Positions 27,001 through 34,063 of a stretch of 64,000 nucleotides of DNA are shown here, piece by piece (positions within the stretch are counted from its first letter, which is position 1; each line of letters starts with the position of its first letter). The notes under the pieces were generated by a model. It saw only the letters and a list, made by a program, of their open reading frames with translations, was not told the DNA's origin and searched no databases. The position numbers and the translations under genes are program-made. This DNA comes from JANMEB01 sp041745295 (lineage in GTDB: Bacteria; Planctomycetota; Planctomycetia; Pirellulales; Pirellulaceae): assembly GCA_041745295.1 (NCBI GenBank), contig JBGTJE010000056.1:15279-79278 (forward strand), written 5' to 3'.

Positions 27001-27037
27001 TAGCACATGAAATTCTCATGACACCACGCAGCGGCAT
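24014..27037 (-). CDS. PSD1/PSCyt (DUF1549-DUF1553) planctomycete cytochrome-domain protein
   Basis: About 1007 residues. It begins with a short signal region whose LTAC could be a lipobox (about residues 19-22), then a PSCyt1 domain with the haem-like motif CYPCH at residues 42-46 and MPPEGERLS. DUF1549 (PSCyt2) covers about 145-345 with DAFIRAKLAE, LSYDLTGLPPT, HWARHWLDVANYADTHG and VTVREDTVDHRMSQ, CARCHDHK. A middle region of roughly 430-600 is discoidin-like, and DUF1553 (PSD1) follows with LWISDERNALTWRSIVNRVW and FGRGL. Residue C-x-x-C-H sites suggest covalent haem, never tested here. The start is uncertain among ATGs at 27037 and 27019. Together with the downstream DUF1501 gene it forms a typical planctomycete two-gene unit of unknown function. 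Confidence 0.9.
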   Translation of the reverse strand: MPLRGVMRISCAMALLFSLTACAIGKQADFAREVRPILQKHCYPCHGPKTQEGGLRLDIRSNALQGGESFGKSIVARNAVDSPLIQFVSREDADLQMPPEGERLSSAEIDVLTKWIDEGADWPDEFAGPTEGATPHWSLTPLRKPAVPSSTQNPIDAFIRAKLAERKLAPAPEADRRTIIRRLSYDLTGLPPTSEEAAAFIFDEDPQAYGKLVTRLLASPRYGEHWARHWLDVANYADTHGNDHDYARPNAWPYRDYVIAAFNDDKPYARFVQEQIAGEEIFPDDPQATVALGFVAAGPWDHTLMVTVREDTVDHRMSQYLDRDNMVSTVIGTFQSLTVHCARCHDHKFDPITQREYYALQAVFAGVDRADRPFDAEPKTRLERQRLLTEQRALLQPDAALLATLESPEIRHKIAAWEEMRARLDKSWTALDVLSVVSTGGATMAKQTDGSWFVSGTRPERDTYIVTARRPAGKLSAVRLEVLPDDRLPERGPGRWDNGNFHLSEFRAFASPAGATEGAMPLMFSRASADFDEGPAISAAQAIDGKNETQWGVHPRYGEPHEAVFEVEKPTAFSEGTTFTFLFEHQAGAPGHGIGRFRLTTCDELPAAAIIKPLSTELAAILRVPVEERTVEQTQELALAVLKGENESALGALPAPRFVYAITRDFRPDGVNFTPAPQPRPIHLLVRGELSKLGELIGPGTLACVPEMLPELTIASADDESKRRAALALWISDERNALTWRSIVNRVWAWHFGRGLCDSPNDFGRMGGEPSHPELLDWLAVWFRDDAKGSLKALHRLIITSETWKQSTLASHGAAVESDNRLLWRQNRPRLSAEEVRDTILALSGQLDLTMGGPPAQQFNSRGDATFMPGGNPAFLDYEHFDPDSPAARRRAIYRFIFRTVPDPFMDALDCPDGSAFTPVRGASTTAVQAFAMMNDAFVIRQCEHIAARLAAQGDTPEAQAESAFQLILLRGTHGAERAKLAAYIQRHGFVNACQLLLNTNEFLYLD

Positions 27038-27156
27038 TCGCACCACTTGTCCAAAATAGACTTCCAATTGAGTCACGTAATGAGCAGGATATTTTAATCG
27101 ATTTGAATCGATCGAAGACTTGCAATTTCTAACAATACTGTGCTGAGTGCAGAAAA

Positions 27157-27257
27157 GTCATTCCCGCGAACGCGGGAATCCAGTCTAAGACGAACGTGGA
27201 AGAGCAGTTTCCCGATCCATGGAAATTGGATTCCGGGACTCAGCCCGAAATGACACC
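27157..27257. repeat. Dispersed palindrome-pair repeat, copy B
   Basis: It starts GTCATTCCCGCGAACGCGGG and ends GGATTCCGGGACTCAGCCCG followed by AAATGACACC, the same layout as 1186-1285 with about the same length. It lies in the 415-base gap (27038-27452) upstream of the ARPP-1 gene; the remainder of that gap shows no gene. Confidence 0.8.
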
Positions 27258-27452
27258 CGGTTCCATTAGGCGTTCCTAGGCACTAACGCGTTAAATACCT
27301 GCGGTTTTTCCCATGGACCAAGCCCGCCGTCCATTTTTTCCCGGTCGCTCGCTTGACCGCGGCACGTTTGGCGAAATAATTCGTCCCCGCGAACCACGCG
27401 GCTCTCGTGTGCGTCTAGCAGAAGGACTTGAACCCTTACTGAAGGAGTAGCC

Positions 27453-28358
27453 ATGGCCCTTGCTTTGCCAAATGTCCGTGTTGGCGACCCGCAACGATTT
27501 GAAGCCCTATCCGTGTTCCCTCTGTTTACGGCGAGCGTTGAAGGCGTCGATTACCTGCTTTCCGATGAGGCCTTGACGACCAACCTGATCCGCGTTGAGG
27601 AAATTTCCGAACAGGGATCGGTTCCCGATCTGCTCGTGGAGAACAAAAGTGATTCTCGCGTCCTGTTCCTTGAAGGCGAGGAACTCATTGGCGCCAAGCA
27701 AAACCGGATTCTCAACACGTCGGTCCTCATTGCTGCCAAATCAAAAGTCCGCATCCCGGTCAGCTGCGTGGAACGAGGCCGCTGGGGATATCGCGGCAAG
27801 ACGTTTTCATCTAGCGGTCGACATTCGCCCTCCAAGCTGCGACGCGCGGTAAAGGCGAGCGTGGGCAAATCGCTCAAAGACAACATGGGATTTCATTCCG
27901 ATCAGAGTGAAGTTTGGAGGCAGGTTGCGAGCTACGACGCAGCATTTTGCGTTCGATCCCCAACTGGGGCGATGTCCGATACGTTTGAAGCCATGGAAGC
28001 CCGTTTGGCGGAGGCCAAGAAATCGCTTCAATACGTCTCTGGGGCAAGTGGCGTCGCCATTGCCTTGGGTAAGGACGTCGTGTGCGTCGAATTATTTGAC
28101 AAGCCGTCGACGTGCCAAAAAGTATGGGAACGGGCGTTGTCCGGATTCATTCTCGATGCACTGAATGAAGGTCTCGAACCTGACGCCGTCGACGCGATGG
28201 CCGTTGAGGAAGTAATCCGCGCGACGTTAGCCGCTCAATGGGCGAAGGTCGATGCCGTTGGCGAAGGTGAGGAATACCGCGCCGAGTTCGGTAAGGAACA
28301 TGCTTCGGCCTTGTGCTTCAACGATCAACTCGTCCACGGAAGCGTTGTGGGCGCATGA
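27453..28358 (+). CDS. ARPP-1 domain protein
   Basis: A 301-residue soluble protein with a good AAGGAG site before ATG 27453. The sequence carries the ARPP-1 (ARG and Rhodanese-Phosphatase-superfamily-associated) domain pattern: FPLFTASVEGVDYLLSDEAL, VENKSDSRVLFLEGEELIGAKQN, NTSVLIAAKSKVRIPVSCVE, and RGRWGYRG. That domain is known from comparative genomics in stress and conflict-type neighbourhoods; no biochemical activity is established to my knowledge. A second half (AVDAMAVEEVIRATLAAQWA) closes the protein. No rhodanese or phosphatase is adjacent here. The last 34 bases overlap the convergent frameshifted gene. Confidence 0.8.
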   Translation: MALALPNVRVGDPQRFEALSVFPLFTASVEGVDYLLSDEALTTNLIRVEEISEQGSVPDLLVENKSDSRVLFLEGEELIGAKQNRILNTSVLIAAKSKVRIPVSCVERGRWGYRGKTFSSSGRHSPSKLRRAVKASVGKSLKDNMGFHSDQSEVWRQVASYDAAFCVRSPTGAMSDTFEAMEARLAEAKKSLQYVSGASGVAIALGKDVVCVELFDKPSTCQKVWERALSGFILDALNEGLEPDAVDAMAVEEVIRATLAAQWAKVDAVGEGEEYRAEFGKEHASALCFNDQLVHGSVVGA

Positions 28359-28884
28359 TCGCCCGCTTCAAACGTCCCAATCAACGCCGCCGGCTGAAAA
28401 ACCAATCCCAAGCATCGGCGGGTTTGGCGTTCCTCGAAATCCTCGTGTTTCGCCAATCCTGGGGATTTTGCGCTTCGCAACGGGTCGACAACGATCCCCG
28501 GCATTTCCGATTTCTTTAACACGTCCATCATATCGCGAATGAGCTTGAACCGCCGCAAATAAGCGAGCGTTTCGTTGTCGGCCGTGCCCTGAAGTTTCAT
28601 GACTCTCTTGAATACGGTCTCCTTGTCCAATGCCTTGACGTGCTCGACGCAATCTTCGAGCATGATTTGGGCAAACTCTTCCCGTTCAAAAAGAACCATC
28701 GATGTCGCCCGCCGCATGGGCCGGCCGTAAAGTCTCGTCAAGCTGCTGGATGGTCTTGGGCGAGAGTTTGTTCTTGCGCGCTTCGCCTTGGGCTAATGCG
28801 AAATGGGAAAAGAAGATGAACACCCACAACGACGAGACTAAACCGAGGATTCTCTCGATCGCATGGCATGTCGCGAAAAGACGT
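28325..28884 (-). pseudogene. Frameshifted gene for a secreted protein, unrecognised
   Basis: Two overlapping frames carry pieces of one protein. The 5' frame, open from 28884, encodes a hydrophobic signal-like stretch LGLVSSLWVFIFFSHFALAQ, then NKLSPKTIQQLDETLRPAHA and AGDIDGSF before a TGA. The +1 frame then reads EREEFAQIMLEDCVEHVKAL and ADNETLAYLRRFKLIRDMMD. Removing one T from the five-T run (28688-28692) joins them without loss. The 5' frame has no ATG near the signal; GTG/TTG codons are available. The final 55 residues or so look less protein-like. It may be a true pseudogene or a homopolymer sequencing error. No known family recognised. Confidence 0.6.
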
Positions 28885-28940
28885 TAAACTGCGACTAACG
28901 ACCGGCTGACGAGCGCATCCAATAAATGAAACCGATCGAG

Positions 28941-29022
28941 CGGAGGGCACGGGACTCGAACCCGCAACCGGTTACCCGGCACTTCATTTCCAATGAAGCC
29001 GCTAGCCATTCGCCTACCCTCC
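28941..29022 (-). tRNA. tRNA-Ser (anticodon GGA)
   Basis: On the minus strand the acceptor arms GGAGGGT/GCCCTCC pair with one G-T end, the anticodon stem CTTCA/TGAAG surrounds TTGGAAA giving anticodon GGA (reads UCC and UCU), and the T arm GCGGGTTCGAGTCCCGT is standard. The long variable arm GCCGGGTAACCGGTT is class II, as expected for Ser. The discriminator base is G and CCA is not encoded. A 280-base gap to the next gene follows, with no gene seen. Confidence 0.95.
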
Positions 29023-29304
29023 GGAAATCGACCAAAGCATTGGACAGCGCCAATTGCCTCGCGATCTGGAAATTAATCTAGTCATTGCGACGGTGGTTGG
29101 CCATGGCGAATGCCAATAAGTGTTTGTTCCGGAGCGGACCTCTCCGGAGTTAAGCGACCGGAATGCCGCGCAGTTTGTTCGAGTTTCACCACCCAAATTC
29201 TGGCGAATTGGGCAACAGGATGTGCCAGATTTTCGGCCGTGGGGTGGAGGCGAAACGGAAGGCCATATTAGAGCGTCGTGCAGGTCTCGCTCGGCTCGCT
29301 AGAC

Positions 29305-31587
29305 CTACTGCGGAGCGCTGGGAACCGTGACGGGCGAAGTCGGTTGGCGGGCTTCGTCCATCTGGCGTCGGATGTCGTCGGCTTGAGCCTGCGCTTGTTG
29401 CACGTTGGCTTGGGCCGCATTCAAGTTGGCTTGGGCCTGATCGACCGCGGTCTGAGCAGCAGCAACGGCGGTTTGGCGATCGGCGATGACTTGTTGGGCC
29501 GCGGCTAGTTGCTGCTGAAGCTGTTGCAGTTTTTCAACAAATGCGAGCTCGCCTTGCCAACGGGCGACTTGGGATTGAGCTCTGAGGAGATTATCTCGCA
29601 GCGCGGCGACCTGGGGCAGCATGGCCTCATACTGTTGTTTAATTGGCGGAAGGTCGGTCGTTTCAAGTTTTTGGACTTCCTGGGTTACCGCGGCCATTTC
29701 GGCTTGCTTTTGAGCCATGGTCGTTGCCATTTGCATCATCGTTTGCGTACCGGCTTCAATCTTGGTTGTTCGATCCGCGATTTGTTGATCGAGATTGGTG
29801 GTTTTCGTGTCGAGTTGTTTGACTTGTTCCGCAATGCCGTCGGCAGCTTTTTGCAACTCAGCGTTTTCCGGAAGTTTCTTGGCGGCTTCGACGGCGCTCG
29901 ACAGGGATTGCACTAGTAGTGGTTGGGCCTCCTTGGTCTTAACCAGTTCGACCTCGAATCCTGCTTTCTCAGCTTGCATCGATTCCAGAACTGGTTTTCC
30001 CGAATCCATCTGGGTTTGCATCGTGGCGATTTCAGTTTGCAGGCCGGTCATTTTTTGTCGCGATGCTTCGAGGGCTTGTTGAGTGGCGTTGAGCTGCGCT
30101 TCAGTGGCGGCGAATTGCGTGGCCACGGGATCGAGTTCCAATTGCTTGGCTTGGGCAAATGCAGTGGCTTCGGTCAAGCGTTCGGCCAGTTTGGGTGGAT
30201 TTGCCGCGATCGCGCCGAGCGGTACGGCGTCGGCGCCGTTCCAGACTGTAATATTTCCTAGCCAATCGGCGGTCATGACGCGGAGCGATTCGTCGCAGTA
30301 GGTCGTGGCCACCGCCAGGTCGACAACGTTGGGAAACGCGCGGATTTGTGCGCCGTTGGGATCCCAAAGTTTGGTCGCCAAATCGCGACCGCAAGAAACT
30401 AAGTTTCCGTCGCGGCAATATTTGACGTCCAAAGCACCGCCGCCGTGGGCGCCCCAGTTTTTGACCTGATTTCCGTTTTCCATCTCCCAAATACGAATCG
30501 TGGTGTCCTCGCTACTTGAAGCCAAGGCATTGGAATCGATCCGCCAGCTCACGGCGGTAATTGCGGCGGTGTGGCCCTTGAGGATGAGGTATTCGCGACC
30601 CGTGGCCGACTCCCAAACGTGCAAGCCGCCGTTGCGATCGCCGGAGACCAAAAGAACGCCGTCCGGACTGAACGACAATGCCGTCACCCAGTCGGTGTGT
30701 TTCTTAATTTCATGTTGAAGTTGGCCGGTGCTCGTCGAATAGATTTTCACGAGTCGACTGGGCCCGGACAAAGCGATTTGCGAATGGTCGTTGCTGATAT
30801 CGGCGGCCAGAACGGTGTCGAGTTCATCGCCAACGGTCGTCAGTCGCTCTCCCGATTTTACGTCCCAGATGGCGACGATTCCTTTAGCCGCGCCGCGACC
30901 GCCCCCAGCGATCACCAATTTCCCGTCCCGGGAAAAGCGGACGATATTGGGTAGGCCTTCGGGAAAGGGAAGGATGCCGACAATGTCCAGGGTGTCAGTG
31001 CGATAGAGCAGAACTTGCTCCGGGGCAGCTATGGCGATCAGCGGCGCCCAAGGGCTCGTGGCCATCGAGCGAATCGCGGTGGTTCGTGCCGTTCTCACGA
31101 AAGGTTCGAGCGGCAATCGCATCGGCAACGGCGGTTCGGCGGGACGGGCGGTTGCGTCCACGGCGACCGCGGCGGCCATACTGGATTTATTGACGCCAAC
31201 GGCCTTGCTACCGTTATTCTCCAACACGCCGCCATCGACCCATTGCGCGATCAAATCGATTTCTTCTTGGGGAATCTTGCTGGAGCCGGGGGGCATCTTC
31301 GGCTCTTCTTCGTGTTTGATGAGTTTGAGCAAGTAGCTTTCACTTGAGCTTCCAGCTTCAATCACGGCGCCGCTGCTGCCGCCTTGCATCAACGTTCCAT
31401 AACTAGTGACGTCCAGATCGCCGCTGCGTTTGTTGGGGTTGTGGCAACTCGCGCAGCGAGCCCGCAGAACGGCTTGGACGTTGTTGTCAAACGTGAGTTT
31501 GGCGGGTTCCTGCGCGATCGCCAGGGCGCCGAGAAGCAGCGACAGCGAGCAGGCCAGCGCCGCGGATAATATCAAGCGTTGAATCAT
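29305..31587 (-). CDS. Cytochrome-domain/WD40 protein with long coiled-coil tail
   Basis: A 760-residue exported protein. Residues 1-25 are a signal peptide (ALACSLSLLLGALAIAQ), then a PSCyt1-type domain with CASCH at 45-49 and MPPGSSKIP. From about 160 to 465 runs a WD40 propeller: VTALSFSPDGVLLVSGDRNG, LHVWESATGREYLILKGHTA and SSEDTTIRIWEMENG are clear blades. Residues about 465-745 are a heptad-rich coiled coil (for example QALEASRQKMTGLQTEIATM) that ends in Ala/Gln-rich repeats QAQANLNAAQANVQQAQAQA. The combination of haem-like domain, propeller and 280-residue coiled coil is characteristic of planctomycetes. It is the last gene of the 29.3-38.0 kb unit; 26 bases separate it from the gene before. 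Confidence 0.88.
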   Translation of the reverse strand: MIQRLILSAALACSLSLLLGALAIAQEPAKLTFDNNVQAVLRARCASCHNPNKRSGDLDVTSYGTLMQGGSSGAVIEAGSSSESYLLKLIKHEEEPKMPPGSSKIPQEEIDLIAQWVDGGVLENNGSKAVGVNKSSMAAAVAVDATARPAEPPLPMRLPLEPFVRTARTTAIRSMATSPWAPLIAIAAPEQVLLYRTDTLDIVGILPFPEGLPNIVRFSRDGKLVIAGGGRGAAKGIVAIWDVKSGERLTTVGDELDTVLAADISNDHSQIALSGPSRLVKIYSTSTGQLQHEIKKHTDWVTALSFSPDGVLLVSGDRNGGLHVWESATGREYLILKGHTAAITAVSWRIDSNALASSSEDTTIRIWEMENGNQVKNWGAHGGGALDVKYCRDGNLVSCGRDLATKLWDPNGAQIRAFPNVVDLAVATTYCDESLRVMTADWLGNITVWNGADAVPLGAIAANPPKLAERLTEATAFAQAKQLELDPVATQFAATEAQLNATQQALEASRQKMTGLQTEIATMQTQMDSGKPVLESMQAEKAGFEVELVKTKEAQPLLVQSLSSAVEAAKKLPENAELQKAADGIAEQVKQLDTKTTNLDQQIADRTTKIEAGTQTMMQMATTMAQKQAEMAAVTQEVQKLETTDLPPIKQQYEAMLPQVAALRDNLLRAQSQVARWQGELAFVEKLQQLQQQLAAAQQVIADRQTAVAAAQTAVDQAQANLNAAQANVQQAQAQADDIRRQMDEARQPTSPVTVPSAPQ

Positions 31588-31613
31588 GATGCCGAGGACC
31601 GTCGAGGGAAGTG

Positions 31614-34043
31614 CTAATGGCAGAAGACAAATTCTCGCGAGTTGAGCAGCGCCCAGAAGACGTCGTTCAAAGCGCGCGTTTTATCTTCATCGGTGTTGAC
31701 CAATTCAATGACTTTTTGTTTTTCGGTTTCGTTGGGCGGGCGAGACAAGCATCGCAGGTAGAGTTCATCGACGACCAGATCCGGCGTTTTGCCTTCTTGG
31801 ATCAATCGCGCGACCACGCCGCCCTGGGCGATTTTGCTTTGGAGGGTGTCGCCGTTAATCAAGTGCAGTGCTTGACCCAGATTGGGTTCCGTTTTGACTT
31901 CACAGGAGCAGACGGTTTCCCGTCGAGCCCGGCCAAACGTCGACAAGAAGTAATTGGACGTGTTGCCGTCAGCGATTTGCACGGCTCGAGCTCCGACGGG
32001 CAAGCCGCGGAATTTATTCTTCGTCTCGGTGATTTGGCTGATCACGTCCAAGAGCACTTCGGCCCGCAATCGGCGAATGCTCGCGTGCGAAAAATTCCGC
32101 ACATCGTCGGCATTTGATGGATTCGTTTGCGTGCTCAGTTGATAAGTTCGCGAATTGCAGATGTCGACGACCAAACGCTTGAAATCGTATCCGTACTCAA
32201 CGAAATTTTTGGACAACTGGTCGAGCAATTCCTGGTTGGCGGGCGGGTTACTGACGCGAACATCGTCGACGGGCTCGACGATGCCGCGCCCCATGAAATG
32301 GGCCCACACGATATTGACCAGGTTTTTTGAAAAGTAAGGATTCTCCGGACCGACAAGCCACTCGGCGGCGACTTCGCGCCGATCGCGTCCCGCCAAATCG
32401 GGCTGAATGCCGCCCAGGAATTTCGGTGCCACGCTTTGCTTGGTCACCAGATGCTGGACTTCGCCACCGCCGCTATTGAAGACGATGGTCTCGCGCGGAT
32501 CTTGCCCCGGCTTGCGACCGATTTGGGAAAAGAAAGCTGCAAAGCCATAGTAATCGTCCATCGTCCAGCGATCGAACGGATGATTGTGACACTGGGCGCA
32601 TTGGATTCGCATTCCGAAAAAGACCTGGGCGACGTTTTCTGCGACCTTAAGCGAGTCTTGTTCGTTTTGGTAGTAGTTCGTTGCGGGGCTGGTGAACGTT
32701 CCGCCCGTTGATCCGAGCAGTCGCTTGACCATTTCATCGATGCGGACGTTGCTGGCGATCTGTTGTTGCAACCAATTGTAATAAAGCAGTGCGGCTTTAT
32801 AGCTGACTTGTTGGCTCGAGCGGATCGTGAGCAATTCGGACCATTTCATCACCCAGACTTCGACGAATTCCGGACGCGTGAGCAACTGATTGATGAGCTT
32901 GGCTCGCTTGTCGGGATCGGCGTCGGCTTGGAACGTCGTCAATTCAGTCGCGGTCGGAACCAAGCCACAAATATCCAGGAATACTCGACGGGCGAAATCG
33001 GCATCCGAGCAGACATCGGATGGTTGAATCCGCAATTTCCTTAGCTTTTGGTGCACCAGAGTATCGACGTAGTTGTTTTCTTTCACGTCGGTCCACTGAA
33101 ACTGAAAATCTTTGGGGAGGACGATGAACGGAACGCCGACGGTGAAGGTATTGAAGCGAGCCATCACAAACGCTTCGCCGCGATTCTTGGCCGTCACCAA
33201 ACCTGCTTGATCCACGGACGCCGAATTGTCATTGCTGGTGAGAAAATAGGCGAGACTTGTCACGTCGCGGTCGGTGCCGTCAGCATACGTCGCGCGGACG
33301 CTGAGCCGTTGCGATTCGCCTTCGCCGTTGAGGACTCCACCCGGCGGAAAAATCTCCAGTCCCGTGACGGCGGGAGTTGGACCGGGATCGGCAACAGCGC
33401 CGCTGTGAAGCCACTGGATCAGGGTGTGGTAATTGGGGTCATCGACTTTGATCCGATCGCCTCCCGTGTGCGAGACCTTAGCAGTCGGTTTTTCGATGAG
33501 CATACTCGATTCGGGGATGGCCAAACTAATCCGTCGGCCAATCATCTCGCGCGTCAGTCGAAAGTAATCACCGGCGGGGTCAAATCCGAACAACGAGAGT
33601 CGAAATCCATCCTTGCCGCGTGCAGCTCCGTGACAGCTTCCCGAGTTGCAGCCGGTCTTCATGAAGATCGGCATCACGTCCAAATTGAAGCTAACCGGCG
33701 GAGTCACCGTGGCTTGCGCGATCGACACGGGGACTACGATTTTTTGATCTTCGAACGTGAAGCTGATTTCGGTTTGACCGTCCGCGAGGGGAATGATTTT
33801 GTTGCCGTCGATTCGCAAGAAGCTGGGGTCGCGAACGGCTAGTGCGACTTGCTGCGTCACGTCGCGCGTCGTTCCGTCCGGCATAAACGCTTGTGCCACG
33901 AAGGTATTGGAGTCGACGGCATTTCCCAAATTGATCACGGGGGGATAGACCGCCAATTTTGCACCGGAATTATCGTGCGCAGCGGCCATGCCCGGGGCCA
34001 CGAACAAGCAGGTGACAATCGAACCGACGATGAATCGAAACAT
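31614..34043 (-). CDS. DUF1549/DUF1553 protein with Ig-like N-terminus (unit 2)
   Basis: An 809-residue exported protein with signal peptide FRFIVGSIVTCLFVAPGMAA. The first 100 residues are Ig-like (BIG2 type), followed by a segment with CNSGSCHG that marks a cytochrome-like domain, and a second Ig-like region around residue 250 (VTGLEIFPPGGVLNGEGESQ). DUF1549 follows with YVDTLVHQKLRKLRIQPSDV, DICGLVPTATEL and the CAQCHNHPFDRW haem-like site, and DUF1553 with NIVWAHFMGRGIVEPVDDVR, PELL-like NQELLDQLS. Same family as the 24.0-27.0 kb protein but of the Ig-containing branch. It lies 20 bases after the PPC-domain gene; co-transcription with its neighbours is very likely. The function is unknown. 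Confidence 0.9.
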   Translation of the reverse strand: MFRFIVGSIVTCLFVAPGMAAAHDNSGAKLAVYPPVINLGNAVDSNTFVAQAFMPDGTTRDVTQQVALAVRDPSFLRIDGNKIIPLADGQTEISFTFEDQKIVVPVSIAQATVTPPVSFNLDVMPIFMKTGCNSGSCHGAARGKDGFRLSLFGFDPAGDYFRLTREMIGRRISLAIPESSMLIEKPTAKVSHTGGDRIKVDDPNYHTLIQWLHSGAVADPGPTPAVTGLEIFPPGGVLNGEGESQRLSVRATYADGTDRDVTSLAYFLTSNDNSASVDQAGLVTAKNRGEAFVMARFNTFTVGVPFIVLPKDFQFQWTDVKENNYVDTLVHQKLRKLRIQPSDVCSDADFARRVFLDICGLVPTATELTTFQADADPDKRAKLINQLLTRPEFVEVWVMKWSELLTIRSSQQVSYKAALLYYNWLQQQIASNVRIDEMVKRLLGSTGGTFTSPATNYYQNEQDSLKVAENVAQVFFGMRIQCAQCHNHPFDRWTMDDYYGFAAFFSQIGRKPGQDPRETIVFNSGGGEVQHLVTKQSVAPKFLGGIQPDLAGRDRREVAAEWLVGPENPYFSKNLVNIVWAHFMGRGIVEPVDDVRVSNPPANQELLDQLSKNFVEYGYDFKRLVVDICNSRTYQLSTQTNPSNADDVRNFSHASIRRLRAEVLLDVISQITETKNKFRGLPVGARAVQIADGNTSNYFLSTFGRARRETVCSCEVKTEPNLGQALHLINGDTLQSKIAQGGVVARLIQEGKTPDLVVDELYLRCLSRPPNETEKQKVIELVNTDEDKTRALNDVFWALLNSREFVFCH

Positions 34044-34063
34044 GGGAGTGATTCCCCTCGTGG

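Noticed and set aside
33048..33842. A 264-residue plus-strand frame inside the DUF1549 gene
   Set aside because: Antisense to a conserved gene and lacks any recognisable motif.
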